A DNA stretch of 33,503 nucleotides from the IMG/VR virus record IMGVR_UViG_3300030103_000972, positions 1-33,503 of that record; one strand, given 5' to 3'. This stretch comes from a virus. The position numbers and the translations under genes were made by a program. Shown piece after piece: positions 1-7,812 of the stretch (its first letter is position 1; each line of letters starts with the position of its first letter). Below the pieces are notes generated by a model. It was not told the DNA's origin and did no database searches. It saw nothing but the letters and a program-made list of their open reading frames with translations.

Positions 1-53
1 GCAATCTTGGAAGTTTTATTTAGTCTATTCCAAAGTTCTTTGATCTTATTCAT
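1..53 (-). CDS. Small membrane protein, N-terminal part only (left copy)
   Basis: The first 17 codons of the 32-residue protein that is complete at 33343-33441, cut by the window start. It begins MNKIKELWNRL and lies 3 nt downstream of the holin stop codon. The identical sequence at the right end suggests both are the same gene seen twice across a circular junction. Confidence 0.6.
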   Translation of the reverse strand, partial: MNKIKELWNRLNKTSKI

Positions 54-83
54 AGCCTATCCCTTCTTTTTAGTTAATAAACC
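1..83. repeat. Terminal direct repeat, left copy
   Basis: Positions 1-83 match 33389-33471 with a single mismatch (position 77 against 33465); the first 76 bases are identical, and the two copies diverge completely from position 84. The repeat covers the start of a small membrane-protein gene and the last codons of the holin gene. This is expected if a circular or circularly permuted genome was linearised here, but the divergence after the repeat means the two ends carry different holin alleles. Confidence 0.9.
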
Positions 84-458
84 AGCAGCACCTTTGACTG
101 TCTTAATACCAAAAGATGCAGATATTATTAAAATTAAGCATGTAGAAAACCACGATGGTGTGCTTTGTTCTAAAAATACAAAACCTTTTTCAACATAAGG
201 TTGAGTCCAGGGTAGGAAGCAACCCAATAAAATTGCACCAAAAACTAGAGTCCAGAATTCGTCTTTCCAGCTATTCTCCATCTGACTTACCGCTGTCTGC
301 TCCCATTGAACCTTGCCAGCAATCATATCTTCTTTAAGTTTCTGTTTTGCTTTAACTTCAGTAACAGCAAGTTCTGCTTTTGCTTTCTTAGTATCAATGT
401 AGCCTTTGACAGCTGTACCAGCCACATCCATCAGCGGCTTTATTAAAAAATTAATCAT
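57..458 (-). CDS. Holin, GTA-type 3TM holin family
   Basis: A 133-residue protein resembling the 'holin of 3TMs, for gene-transfer release' family. It would make the inner-membrane lesion that lets the lysozyme reach the wall. The N-terminal half is a charged amphipathic/coiled-coil region (about residues 15-55); then comes the family-like stretch NSWKDEFWTLVFG (about 62-74), a hydrophobic segment at about 69-85, a second at about 103-118, and a lysine-rich tail ending TKKKG. Its start overlaps the end of the lysozyme gene by 4 nt, giving a compact lysis cassette. A second version of its C-terminus appears at the right end of the window. Confidence 0.8.
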   Translation of the reverse strand: MINFLIKPLMDVAGTAVKGYIDTKKAKAELAVTEVKAKQKLKEDMIAGKVQWEQTAVSQMENSWKDEFWTLVFGAILLGCFLPWTQPYVEKGFVFLEQSTPSWFSTCLILIISASFGIKTVKGAAGLLTKKKG

Positions 459-895
459 GCTGCGTGTGCTACCATTTCTGCCAAAGGAGCATAGCGGCTC
501 GTAAGTTGACGGTAGAGCTTTGAGTCGACAATCTGATCCGCAGCTTCAATATAATCCTGGTCATAGATAGCCTGGCGGAGCTTGGCAAACTTCATCAAGC
601 GATTAATTCCTATGTTAAATGCCATCTCAACAATCACAGACCTTACGATATCTGGTGTTTCGGTATCACCAATAAAAGCATTTGCATCTTTTACTGCCAC
701 TGCAAAGTCTTGTTCAAAAACATTCTCAGCATCTTCTTGTGAGTATGTTATGCCTGGCTCCCAGGGATCTGTAGCCGTGCAAAGATGACCATAAAATATA
801 CTGGGTGCAGCATCACCAAGTAGAGGATCAGCGTAAATAGATAGAACACAACCTTCATGGTGTTTAATGCGTTCTTTAGTTTCTGTATAATCCAT
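455..895 (-). CDS. Endolysin, GH24 (T4-type) lysozyme
   Basis: A 146-residue muramidase that would cut the peptidoglycan glycan strand at lysis. The catalytic pattern matches T4 lysozyme: Glu14 in HHEG, Asp23 in YADP (same nine-residue spacing as Glu11/Asp20 of T4), and a GH pair at 36-37 following. The position equivalent to T4 Thr26 is Ser32 after a two-residue insertion. There is no signal peptide or SAR anchor, so export should depend on the adjacent holin. A strong GGAGG lies 6 nt before the ATG. It is followed, with a 4-nt overlap, by the holin gene. Confidence 0.85.
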   Translation of the reverse strand: MDYTETKERIKHHEGCVLSIYADPLLGDAAPSIFYGHLCTATDPWEPGITYSQEDAENVFEQDFAVAVKDANAFIGDTETPDIVRSVIVEMAFNIGINRLMKFAKLRQAIYDQDYIEAADQIVDSKLYRQLTSRYAPLAEMVAHAA

Positions 896-904
896 ACATA
901 CCTC

Positions 905-1105
905 CTAAAATATTAAATCTCTTAGTAAAATTATTAGGTTAGCAAACACTGCAAAACCTACTGACCAAAGCACACGGTCTATTCTGTTAATCTTAGACTC
1001 CAGGTGCTTTAAGTGATTGTCACGCAGCACTGTTATGTCTTTTTTCACTAGTGCAATTTCTTTATCTAATTTGATAATCAGATCTTTTTCTTTTTGTGTA
1101 GCCAT
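905..1105 (-). CDS. Small coiled-coil membrane protein, XhlA-like
   Basis: A 66-residue protein with an N-terminal charged coiled coil (about residues 5-44) and one C-terminal transmembrane helix (about 46-65, WSVGFAVFANLIILL). This resembles haemolysin XhlA-type phage proteins, which accompany holin and endolysin. It sits immediately upstream of the lysozyme in the same transcript, and its ATG overlaps the preceding stop (TAATG), indicating translational coupling. A lysis accessory role is inferred from context and topology only. Confidence 0.65.
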   Translation of the reverse strand: MATQKEKDLIIKLDKEIALVKKDITVLRDNHLKHLESKINRIDRVLWSVGFAVFANLIILLRDLIF

Positions 1106-1614
1106 TATTTAATTACCGCCATGTTATTTAGTGGGTTCTCCAATGCTTTCTTTATCTGTAAATCTAGTTCTTCTTTCATAAGTTTAAGTTCTTCAAATAT
1201 TTCCCTGGTGTCTGCTTTTTGTTTATCTTCAACTGAGTCAACAATGCCTGTGATATGTCTGACATCTTGCTGAATATCACGGATTGAAGTTTTAAGATCT
1301 GTCTTTTGATCCTGTACAACAGAAGCAATCAAAGCAACTTCTTGTAAAATTAATTCTACTTCACCTTTGATTGACTCGACTTGTTTTGAAAGTATTTCGT
1401 TTTGAGCTTCCATCTCAGCTTTTGTCAGATCTATTCGTTTGTCAAACCCTGAGAGGTCAGGAGCTACATAGGCAGAAACTACCTCCTTAAAATCTGTGTA
1501 GTCCTTGTACGCAACAAAAGCTCCATATAATCCACCAATCAATGTTGATAGTGCAACAAGTAATCCAAAGATCTTACCGCCTTTAAATTTTACGCCTCCA
1601 AATTCAGCTTCCAT
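1105..1614 (-). CDS. Membrane-anchored coiled-coil protein, possible lysis accessory (i-spanin-like topology)
   Basis: A 169-residue protein. Near the N-terminus is one hydrophobic helix (about residues 14-36, GKIFGLLVALSTLIGG), followed by a long charged coiled coil to the C-terminus. I recognise the type as a conserved hypothetical of marine phages, with the typical start xGGxKxKGGK and an end like ALENPL. An N-terminal anchor plus periplasmic coiled coil is also the topology of an inner-membrane spanin, and the gene lies in the lysis cluster, but no outer-membrane partner is adjacent. Function not known. Confidence 0.6.
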   Translation of the reverse strand: MEAEFGGVKFKGGKIFGLLVALSTLIGGLYGAFVAYKDYTDFKEVVSAYVAPDLSGFDKRIDLTKAEMEAQNEILSKQVESIKGEVELILQEVALIASVVQDQKTDLKTSIRDIQQDVRHITGIVDSVEDKQKADTREIFEELKLMKEELDLQIKKALENPLNNMAVIK

Positions 1615-1615
1615 A

Positions 1616-3001
1616 TTAATATTGAGAGTTAACTAGAGTATCCATCATGCTGTTTTGTGCTGCATCAAACAGATCAGAGTAGGGATCAGGTATCATTTCC
1701 TGGAGTGGAAGTGATTGATCCTGGAATACAATAGGCTCTACAAGCTCCTGTGTTAAATATTCACTGAACCCCTGGGTGTCAGTTAAGACTATCATCAGTG
1801 CCATTGTTTGTGCCTGGCTGCTAGGATCAGATTTATTTTTATTTTCATTCATAATTTTTTTTACAATCTTTTGTTTTACTTCTTGTTTCTTTTCAACAGT
1901 CAAAGTTTCTCTTGGCTCTTCTTCTTGCTCTTGGTCTTCTTGTTCTGGCTCTGGCTCTTGTTCTTCTTCTGTAGTTTCTCCTGGTTCTGAAGTTTCAACA
2001 TCATCAGTAGAGGGTTCTGGCTCAGTGGGTTCATCTGTTGACTCCTGGATTGTTTCTTCAATCGCAGCTTCCATCTCTTGTTCTAGTTCCATTTCAATCT
2101 CCATCTCGATTTCCATTTCAATATTCATTTCAGTAGGAGAAGCATCAACAACTTCAACAACCTCGATGATTTCGATTTGTTCAATGGTTTCTAATTCAAG
2201 CTCTGGCAGCTCTATGTCTGTACTTAAATCTATTTCAAGCTCAATGGGAGCTTCTACTAATTCTGGTAGATCTATTTCTATTTCAATAACATCTGGGAAA
2301 TCTTCTATGATTGCTGAGTCTACTACATCATCAATGATGTCAATTATCTCATCTATTAAAACGACAGTTGTATAGTGAACATCCAAGTAGGGATCTGATA
2401 AAATTGCTCCGTAATAATCACTTGTGAACCCAGCATCAACTCCGTAAATTGAAACTTGAGTAAGGATATCTGAGTAATCATTTTCTCCTATAGTTTGTGA
2501 ATACTCGTAATCCCTTAGACCAGAAAAATCTAATTCTATGTAGTGATTATAAGTATTGATTATCTGACCACCAGGCTCAGACAATGTAAGTGTGTAGTCA
2601 ATTATATCTTTACAATCTCCATTTGTTTGACTGCAAGTTGGTAGATTGCTATTACTAAGATGACTCTCAGCCGTAAAACCGTAGTCTATTGTAAAACCTT
2701 GATTAAGTTCCTGGATAGATAAACCACCATCATTAATCAAACTTAGTTGATCTGATGTTATTGTGCCACCACCATCAACACTTCCGCCAGTGGCTGCATG
2801 ACCAAAACAGACTTCCCCAGGTAGTAATGCACCTGAATAGGAACAAGTATCTGAACTGACTAACCCTGTTTGATCCCAGGTATCAGCTTCATCCAGTAAA
2901 TTTTCTGTGTTGAGTTCTTCTGCTTTAGAATAGGAGCAGACCAGTAGTGAGAATAAAAAGACCTTTAAATAATGCAATGTGTTGTTTATCAGAAAATTCA
3001 T
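1616..3001 (-). CDS. Secreted acidic protein of marine phages, function unknown
   Basis: A 461-residue protein with a clear signal peptide (hydrophobic KVFLFSLLVCSYSKA, about residues 13-27). Residues to about 210 form a cysteine-containing beta-rich domain. From about 215 to 365 the protein is extremely acidic, with repeats of Ile/Met-Glu and later Pro-Glu/Glu-Gln runs. The tail is less acidic and ends TLVNSQY. Similar exported proteins beside the lysis genes of marine podoviruses are usually annotated only as hypothetical structural proteins. Its 5' end overlaps the upstream gene by 77 nt, so the signal peptide is encoded inside the upstream gene's C-terminus. Confidence 0.65.
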   Translation of the reverse strand: MNFLINNTLHYLKVFLFSLLVCSYSKAEELNTENLLDEADTWDQTGLVSSDTCSYSGALLPGEVCFGHAATGGSVDGGGTITSDQLSLINDGGLSIQELNQGFTIDYGFTAESHLSNSNLPTCSQTNGDCKDIIDYTLTLSEPGGQIINTYNHYIELDFSGLRDYEYSQTIGENDYSDILTQVSIYGVDAGFTSDYYGAILSDPYLDVHYTTVVLIDEIIDIIDDVVDSAIIEDFPDVIEIEIDLPELVEAPIELEIDLSTDIELPELELETIEQIEIIEVVEVVDASPTEMNIEMEIEMEIEMELEQEMEAAIEETIQESTDEPTEPEPSTDDVETSEPGETTEEEQEPEPEQEDQEQEEEPRETLTVEKKQEVKQKIVKKIMNENKNKSDPSSQAQTMALMIVLTDTQGFSEYLTQELVEPIVFQDQSLPLQEMIPDPYSDLFDAAQNSMMDTLVNSQY

Positions 3002-3503
3002 TGGTTACAGTATTTTTATTTTTTTGTTTCCATGTTGCGTAATCAGGTCGTTCTTCTGGGTTTGCATCCCAGTAGTCTTGTGCTTCTTGACCAATCAATC
3101 CATTGCCAGCTGGGCATGGCGAACCTGATCTTTCCATACTTTTAAACACGATTGGATCAGTGCAAAGTACGTTCACCGCTGCAATTTTCATACCAAACTG
3201 ATAAAGCAACTTTGCATATTTTCTTTTGGAACAATCAACATCCTCAAAGGTTTTTGCTGTGGCTATACCCAACACCTGGCTTTGTATACCTATGCTCGCT
3301 GGTATTGCACATGAGTCGCTCTGCATCACACTAAATGGTGGAGCAGACGCAGTAGGCGGTGTCTTGTCTACTGTTGTAACAGTTCCGCTAACCGTATTAC
3401 TAGTAACTGTATTTGTATTTGAGTGAGCTTCTGTGCAAAGCATCATTGTAAATAAAAATACAACTGCCAGGGATGTAAAAAAAGTAAGGTGGTCTTTAGC
3501 CAT
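2925..3503 (-). CDS. Secreted, cysteine-containing marine-phage protein, function unknown
   Basis: A 192-residue protein with an N-terminal signal peptide (about residues 9-26, TSLAVVFLFTMMLCTEA), a Thr/Ser/Pro linker, a conserved middle with several cysteines (DSCAIP, DVDCSKRKYAKLLYQFGMKIAAVNVLC, GSPCPAG), and a hydrophobic C-terminus (about 174-192) that could anchor it in a membrane. I recognise the pattern from hypothetical proteins of cyanophages and pelagiphages. It is paired with the acidic secreted protein downstream, which starts within its last 77 nt. Confidence 0.65.
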   Translation of the reverse strand: MAKDHLTFFTSLAVVFLFTMMLCTEAHSNTNTVTSNTVSGTVTTVDKTPPTASAPPFSVMQSDSCAIPASIGIQSQVLGIATAKTFEDVDCSKRKYAKLLYQFGMKIAAVNVLCTDPIVFKSMERSGSPCPAGNGLIGQEAQDYWDANPEERPDYATWKQKNKNTVTNEFSDKQHIALFKGLFILTTGLLLF

Positions 3504-3540
3504 TACCTACAAACACATTCACCGTTACAAAATTCACACA

Positions 3541-3909
3541 TTATGGTTTCTCTGGAAATACCACATCATCTGGATTAGATGTAGATGTAGGTAAATCTCT
3601 TAGTTGTTGTCTATAGTCACTCATCTCAGTTGTCATAGTTACATCTGATAGAGCATAAAAATCTGTTTCTGCTAAGAGTTCATTTCTTTGGATTCTAATA
3701 TCTTGCCATTTATCTTCATTAGTCCTATCATCTGCAATTACAGGAACATCATACGAAGAACCGTTCCAAGTATCATCAATATTTCCTGTGTGGTCAGTAG
3801 CAATTACTTGACCTTCTTGAGCTACAAAACTTGGAATATTATTAATGTCATCTACTTCGACAACATTCTCTACGACATTAGTTATTGAATTTAAAATACA
3901 TACTCTCAT
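3541..3909 (-). CDS. Tail assembly chaperone (PF16778-like), second copy
   Basis: A 122-residue protein whose C-terminal half has the chaperone pattern: RNELLAETDFYALSD, then YRQQLRDLP and the ending VVFPEKP. Such proteins help fold and attach tail fibre tips. The start is taken at 3909 (MRVCIL), with GGAG 10 nt upstream and one base after the adhesin stop; an ATG at 3918 would have too short a spacing. It is a paralogue of the gene at 4868-5191, and each follows a fibre/adhesin gene. Confidence 0.75.
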   Translation of the reverse strand: MRVCILNSITNVVENVVEVDDINNIPSFVAQEGQVIATDHTGNIDDTWNGSSYDVPVIADDRTNEDKWQDIRIQRNELLAETDFYALSDVTMTTEMSDYRQQLRDLPTSTSNPDDVVFPEKP

Positions 3910-3910
3910 T

Positions 3911-4864
3911 TTAAGCATACTCCATAATTATTACGACACCAGAACCACCAGAACCACCAGTACATGTTGCTGAACTAGTATAACTCATACAACCACCAGC
4001 TCCACCGCCAGTGTTAGCCACAGCCGAAGTACCATTTGTTCGACCACTAGAATTTCTCAAAGTATAATTTCCACCAAAACCAACAGCAGAATTTCCACCA
4101 GCACCACCAAATCTATAATTAGCACTAGATGAAGAACGATAGGCATTACTAGTGGTAATTTGTCCATATTGACCAAATTCTCCAGGAATAACATAATCTC
4201 CATTTTGAAAAATTGTACTTGGGTGATTGTGTTGTGGTAAACCTGTACCATTCTGACCAGTTGAAAATCTATAACTTCCTCTACCACCTTTTCCTGTAAT
4301 AGTAGCTCCAGTTCCAGCTGGGTTAAAAGTAGTATCACCACCAGTTCCACCATTAGAGCTAACACTACCAGCACTACCACCACTTCCAATACTAACACTT
4401 GCAGTTGCACCCATTTCGGTTGCTGTATAAGTTTTCACAACGGTAGTGCCAGCATTTCCACCAGAACTAGCTTGATATTTACCATTAGTAGCTGGTACAC
4501 CACCAGAGCCACCACCTCCTCCACAGGCATAAACTGTAAAAAACTTTGTGCCAGAAGTTGGGGTGTAAGTTCCACTAGAGGTTACTCTAACTGTATTAAC
4601 ATTAGAAACACCACCTGGTACATTGGTTAATGCAGAGCCGTCTAATGAGGGTAAAGCTCCTGTAAGCTGTGAAGAAGCAATAGTCTTGTTTGTTAAAGTT
4701 TGTGTTCCGTCATTAGTAGTTATGTTTGATGATAGTCTGGCATCTGGCAAAGTTCCTGTCGTTAATGCAGAGGCATCATTACTAGCTGGTACATTATCTA
4801 ACGCAGTAGATTTAACATCACCATTGGCATCTAATAAATCGGATATGTTTCTTGTTTTACTCAT
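3911..4864 (-). CDS. Glycine-rich receptor-binding tail adhesin
   Basis: A 317-residue protein. Residues 1-90 resemble the connector of tail fibre tips (NASALTTGTLPDARL-like segment, then DGTQTLTNKTI). From about 95 it is a glycine-rich domain with runs of four to six Gly (ACGGGGGSGG, GSGGSAGSVSSNGG) alternating with variable loops, ending GGSGGSGVVIIMEYA. This is the architecture of polyglycine adhesins that form fibre tips and contact the host surface. It lies between two tail assembly chaperone genes downstream of the main fibre. The receptor is unknown. Confidence 0.75.
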   Translation of the reverse strand: MSKTRNISDLLDANGDVKSTALDNVPASNDASALTTGTLPDARLSSNITTNDGTQTLTNKTIASSQLTGALPSLDGSALTNVPGGVSNVNTVRVTSSGTYTPTSGTKFFTVYACGGGGGSGGVPATNGKYQASSGGNAGTTVVKTYTATEMGATASVSIGSGGSAGSVSSNGGTGGDTTFNPAGTGATITGKGGRGSYRFSTGQNGTGLPQHNHPSTIFQNGDYVIPGEFGQYGQITTSNAYRSSSSANYRFGGAGGNSAVGFGGNYTLRNSSGRTNGTSAVANTGGGAGGCMSYTSSATCTGGSGGSGVVIIMEYA

Positions 4865-4867
4865 TAT

Positions 4868-5191
4868 TTACTCCGTTGGTTTCTCTGGATATTCAATATC
4901 TCTTGCTTGTTCATAAGTTGTAATGCCATTGGTCAAATCTCTTAATGACTGTCTATAAGTTTGCCATTGAGTTTTTTGTTCTTCTGATAAAGAAGTGTCT
5001 GGCATCTGAGTCCAATCACTCTCTGATAAAAGTTTGTTTCTTTTCCTTCTTAAAACATTCATTTCAGTAGGATATAAGTTATTTTCAAACTCTAATTTTT
5101 GTGCATCTATAAATGCTTGTTCTGTAGCTGTGGCTTCTCTTGTTTCATTAACAGCGTTTGCTACATCAATATAAGTAATAGTATCTGTCAT
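4868..5191 (-). CDS. Tail assembly chaperone (PF16778-like), first copy
   Basis: A 107-residue protein with the family hallmarks in order: LRRKRNKLLSESDWTQMPD (about 46-64), LSEEQKTQWQTYRQSLRDL (about 67-86) and the terminal IEYPEKP motif. It probably assists tail fibre trimerisation or attachment. Its ATG overlaps the stop of the tail fibre gene (position 5191) and it ends 3 nt before the adhesin, so fibre, chaperone and adhesin should be made in order from one transcript. Confidence 0.8.
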   Translation of the reverse strand: MTDTITYIDVANAVNETREATATEQAFIDAQKLEFENNLYPTEMNVLRRKRNKLLSESDWTQMPDTSLSEEQKTQWQTYRQSLRDLTNGITTYEQARDIEYPEKPTE

Positions 5192-7812
5192 TATGATGTT
5201 TTCACTCCGTAAACAACTCCAGCTAAAGTATTCCAGTTACTGCCAAAAAAGTGCAGACCTGTAACTGTTTGGTTTGTTTTGTATTGAAAAGCAAAATTAT
5301 TTACAAAGTTATTTGCTCCTGTGTCATCACGAGCATACAACGCACCCATTGCTCTTGGTCGTAAATTGCTTTCATGTGTATTAGTTAAAATCATATAACC
5401 TCCACCACCTTCTTCTCTAACTCTATTATTATCTCCATATAATTGTCCTCTATTTGAATTGTTATATGAGCCACCATCTATTCTTCTTCCTGTGTAAATA
5501 CTTGAAGATAAAGAAGAACTGCCATTTCTAAAAAGCACATTAAGTTCAGCACCACTAGATGAGTTTCCGTCAAACTTAGTAAAAATTATTTGGTAAATAT
5601 CGTAAGTAGATGAAAAGACATTATCTATTGTAATTCCCGAAGAACCGCCACTAAAGGAAGTTAAAGGTACAAAAGTTCCACCAACAGCAGAACCATTAAC
5701 AGTTAAAGCACCAGTAACATCTACACCACCAGAAGTAGTTTCTATTTTTTTAGAGTTGTCATGGTATAGTTCTACTGAACCATTTTTAGTAAATTTAGCA
5801 TAAGTTTCACCACCACCAACTTGTTGAAGAAATACATTGTTATTTGCTTGTAAATATAAATCACCAGTTCCATTTTCAACTATATAACTATTAGATGCGT
5901 CATGGTAAATCTCTAAGTCTTGTGAAGCACCTAGTCTAATCTTCTTATCATCACCCATATCAAGATTAGTTCCATCAAAAGTAATATTGGCTTCACCTTC
6001 TAAGGTGTTAGCAGTGCCACTTCCTGTAATTAATCTATTGTCAGCATTGTTATTGATTGTGGTAGAGGTAACAGTAGCAAAGGTATTATCACCTCTTAAA
6101 AATGTGGTTGCATCTTTTGTTCCAGAAGTTCCTAGTCTTGCTATTGGTACAATACCATCATTAAGATTGTTGGCGTTTAGTTCTGCGACTGTAAATGATT
6201 TAAAAGCATGAACAGTTAATAAATCTCCTGTAGCTGCACCACTACCTAATACAATAGATGTACCTGAGGTAGCAGTGTAATCGTCTGGATCTAAAACCAC
6301 ACCATTAAGAGTTACAAATAAATTATCAACACTATATGAAAGTGTAGCTGAGTTATCATCACTACCACTAAAAGTAGTTTGGTTAGAGGTTGCTGTATAT
6401 TCATAAATTATTAAAGATGCAGTACCAGCAGATGATGCAGCAATCCAGTTTGCTCCATCATAGACACGCATCTCATTTGCCGTGGAATTAAAGTATAAAG
6501 CACCAGATACTAAAGCATTACCATCATTATCTGTAGTAGGATTGGAAGTTTTACTTCCTAAGTATTTATCATCAAAATCATCAAATGAGTTTGCAGCTGC
6601 GGCAGCTGAATTTGCGGCTGCGGTAGCTGAATTACCAGCATTAGTAGCAGATGTCGAAGCTGATGTTGCAGATGTGGCTGCATTTGTAGCTGATGTAGCG
6701 GCTTCTGATGCCTTAGTTGTAGCTGTACTTGCCTGTGTAGTTGCTGTCGTAGCTGATGTAGCAGCCTCAGTAGCTTTGGTTGTAGCAGTTGTAGCTTGAG
6801 TCGTAGCTGTACTTGCAGAAGTAGCAGCATTACTTGCAGAGGTTGATGCCTCACTTGCTTTTGTCGTTGCGGTAGAAGCGGAGCTAGCAGCATTTGTTGC
6901 AGAGGTGCTGGCTTCTGATGCCTTGGTTGTTGCAGTTGAAGCAGAGCCACTTGCACTTGTTGCAGAAGATGCTGCATTAGTTGCCTGGGTACTGGCTGTA
7001 GTAGCCGAATTGCCAGCATTTGTTTCTGATGTAGCAGCAGCGGTTGCTGAGTTTGCAGCTTCTGTCGCTTTTGTGGTTGCTGTCGTAGCAGAAGAGGCAG
7101 CAGCCGTAGCTGATGATGCCGCATTAGTAGCTGATGTGGTTGCGGAGGCGGCATCGACTATAAGAGTATATTTAGCTGAGTTAGCATTTGTCGTTAACGG
7201 CTGGCTGCCTGAACTAGTATGAGCTTCTGTGACTATAAAGATGTTATTTGTAGAAGTATCTTTAATTATATCTCTAATTACATAGGCTGTACTAGCTGCC
7301 CAATTCCCACGAAATGTTCCAAGTTCCTGAGTAACAGAAATTTCACCAGAGCTATCAAACGCTAAAACTTTACTAGCTCTATCCGTTGATCCCACAGTAA
7401 ACTCTGTGGATGTCATGGTGTTTGTACGACTGAGCTTTATAGATCTGTCAACTTCTTCTTGTACCTCTTGTAATTGTAAAGTTAATTTATCTAAAGCACT
7501 CTCGTGACTCTCTGCTGGAAACGGATCATTTTCAACGTAATCCGTTGTTTGCGTGAGATTGGTATTTCTTAATAATACAACTGTTTCTCCATTTACTGGT
7601 ATGTTACCAGATGTAAAAGTTACAGTACCGCCAGAGCCTGTATCACTGACAGTATAATGTGTCGTAATCGTTTTTGTGGTTTCGGTTCCTGTGCTGCTTC
7701 TTATTATAACTGTTAATTCATTAATTGTGTTAATCTTAAAAGAGTAGGTGAAAGCAGATGTGCTTCCATTACCTGAATAAGATTGTTTTACTGTTGTGCT
7801 GCTTACGGTCAT
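5191..7812 (-). CDS. Tail fibre protein, T7-type N-terminus with Ala/Ser/Thr repeat shaft
   Basis: An 873-residue fibre. Residues 1-150 resemble the T7 gp17 N-terminal adaptor domain that plugs into the tail (SYSGNGSTSAFTYSF, then ESALDKLTLQLQEVQEEVDRS). Residues about 165-185 (GNWAASTAYVIRDIIKD) look like a small carbohydrate-binding-module fold. Residues about 220-417 are a low-complexity shaft of imperfect repeats built on SATxAxxSATxATTKAxEA, expected to form a trimeric helical stalk. The C-terminal part has fibre repeats (LEIYHDASNSYI, VELYHDNSKKIETT) and a beta-rich head. It starts within the stop region of the preceding gene (4-nt overlap). Confidence 0.85.
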   Translation of the reverse strand: MTVSSTTVKQSYSGNGSTSAFTYSFKINTINELTVIIRSSTGTETTKTITTHYTVSDTGSGGTVTFTSGNIPVNGETVVLLRNTNLTQTTDYVENDPFPAESHESALDKLTLQLQEVQEEVDRSIKLSRTNTMTSTEFTVGSTDRASKVLAFDSSGEISVTQELGTFRGNWAASTAYVIRDIIKDTSTNNIFIVTEAHTSSGSQPLTTNANSAKYTLIVDAASATTSATNAASSATAAASSATTATTKATEAANSATAAATSETNAGNSATTASTQATNAASSATSASGSASTATTKASEASTSATNAASSASTATTKASEASTSASNAATSASTATTQATTATTKATEAATSATTATTQASTATTKASEAATSATNAATSATSASTSATNAGNSATAAANSAAAAANSFDDFDDKYLGSKTSNPTTDNDGNALVSGALYFNSTANEMRVYDGANWIAASSAGTASLIIYEYTATSNQTTFSGSDDNSATLSYSVDNLFVTLNGVVLDPDDYTATSGTSIVLGSGAATGDLLTVHAFKSFTVAELNANNLNDGIVPIARLGTSGTKDATTFLRGDNTFATVTSTTINNNADNRLITGSGTANTLEGEANITFDGTNLDMGDDKKIRLGASQDLEIYHDASNSYIVENGTGDLYLQANNNVFLQQVGGGETYAKFTKNGSVELYHDNSKKIETTSGGVDVTGALTVNGSAVGGTFVPLTSFSGGSSGITIDNVFSSTYDIYQIIFTKFDGNSSSGAELNVLFRNGSSSLSSSIYTGRRIDGGSYNNSNRGQLYGDNNRVREEGGGGYMILTNTHESNLRPRAMGALYARDDTGANNFVNNFAFQYKTNQTVTGLHFFGSNWNTLAGVVYGVKTS

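Noticed and set aside
1776-2375. 199-codon plus-strand open frame rich in Ser
   Set aside because: Antisense shadow of the acidic repeat region of the secreted protein; Glu/Ile codons read as Ser/Ile on the other strand.
6560-7150. Repetitive DNA that could suggest a CRISPR array
   Set aside because: Repeats are imperfect, in coding frame, without unique spacers of constant length.
6482-7222. Two Ala/Val-rich plus-strand open frames and a Gln/Leu-rich minus-strand frame
   Set aside because: Other-frame readings of the Ala/Ser/Thr repeats of the tail fibre.
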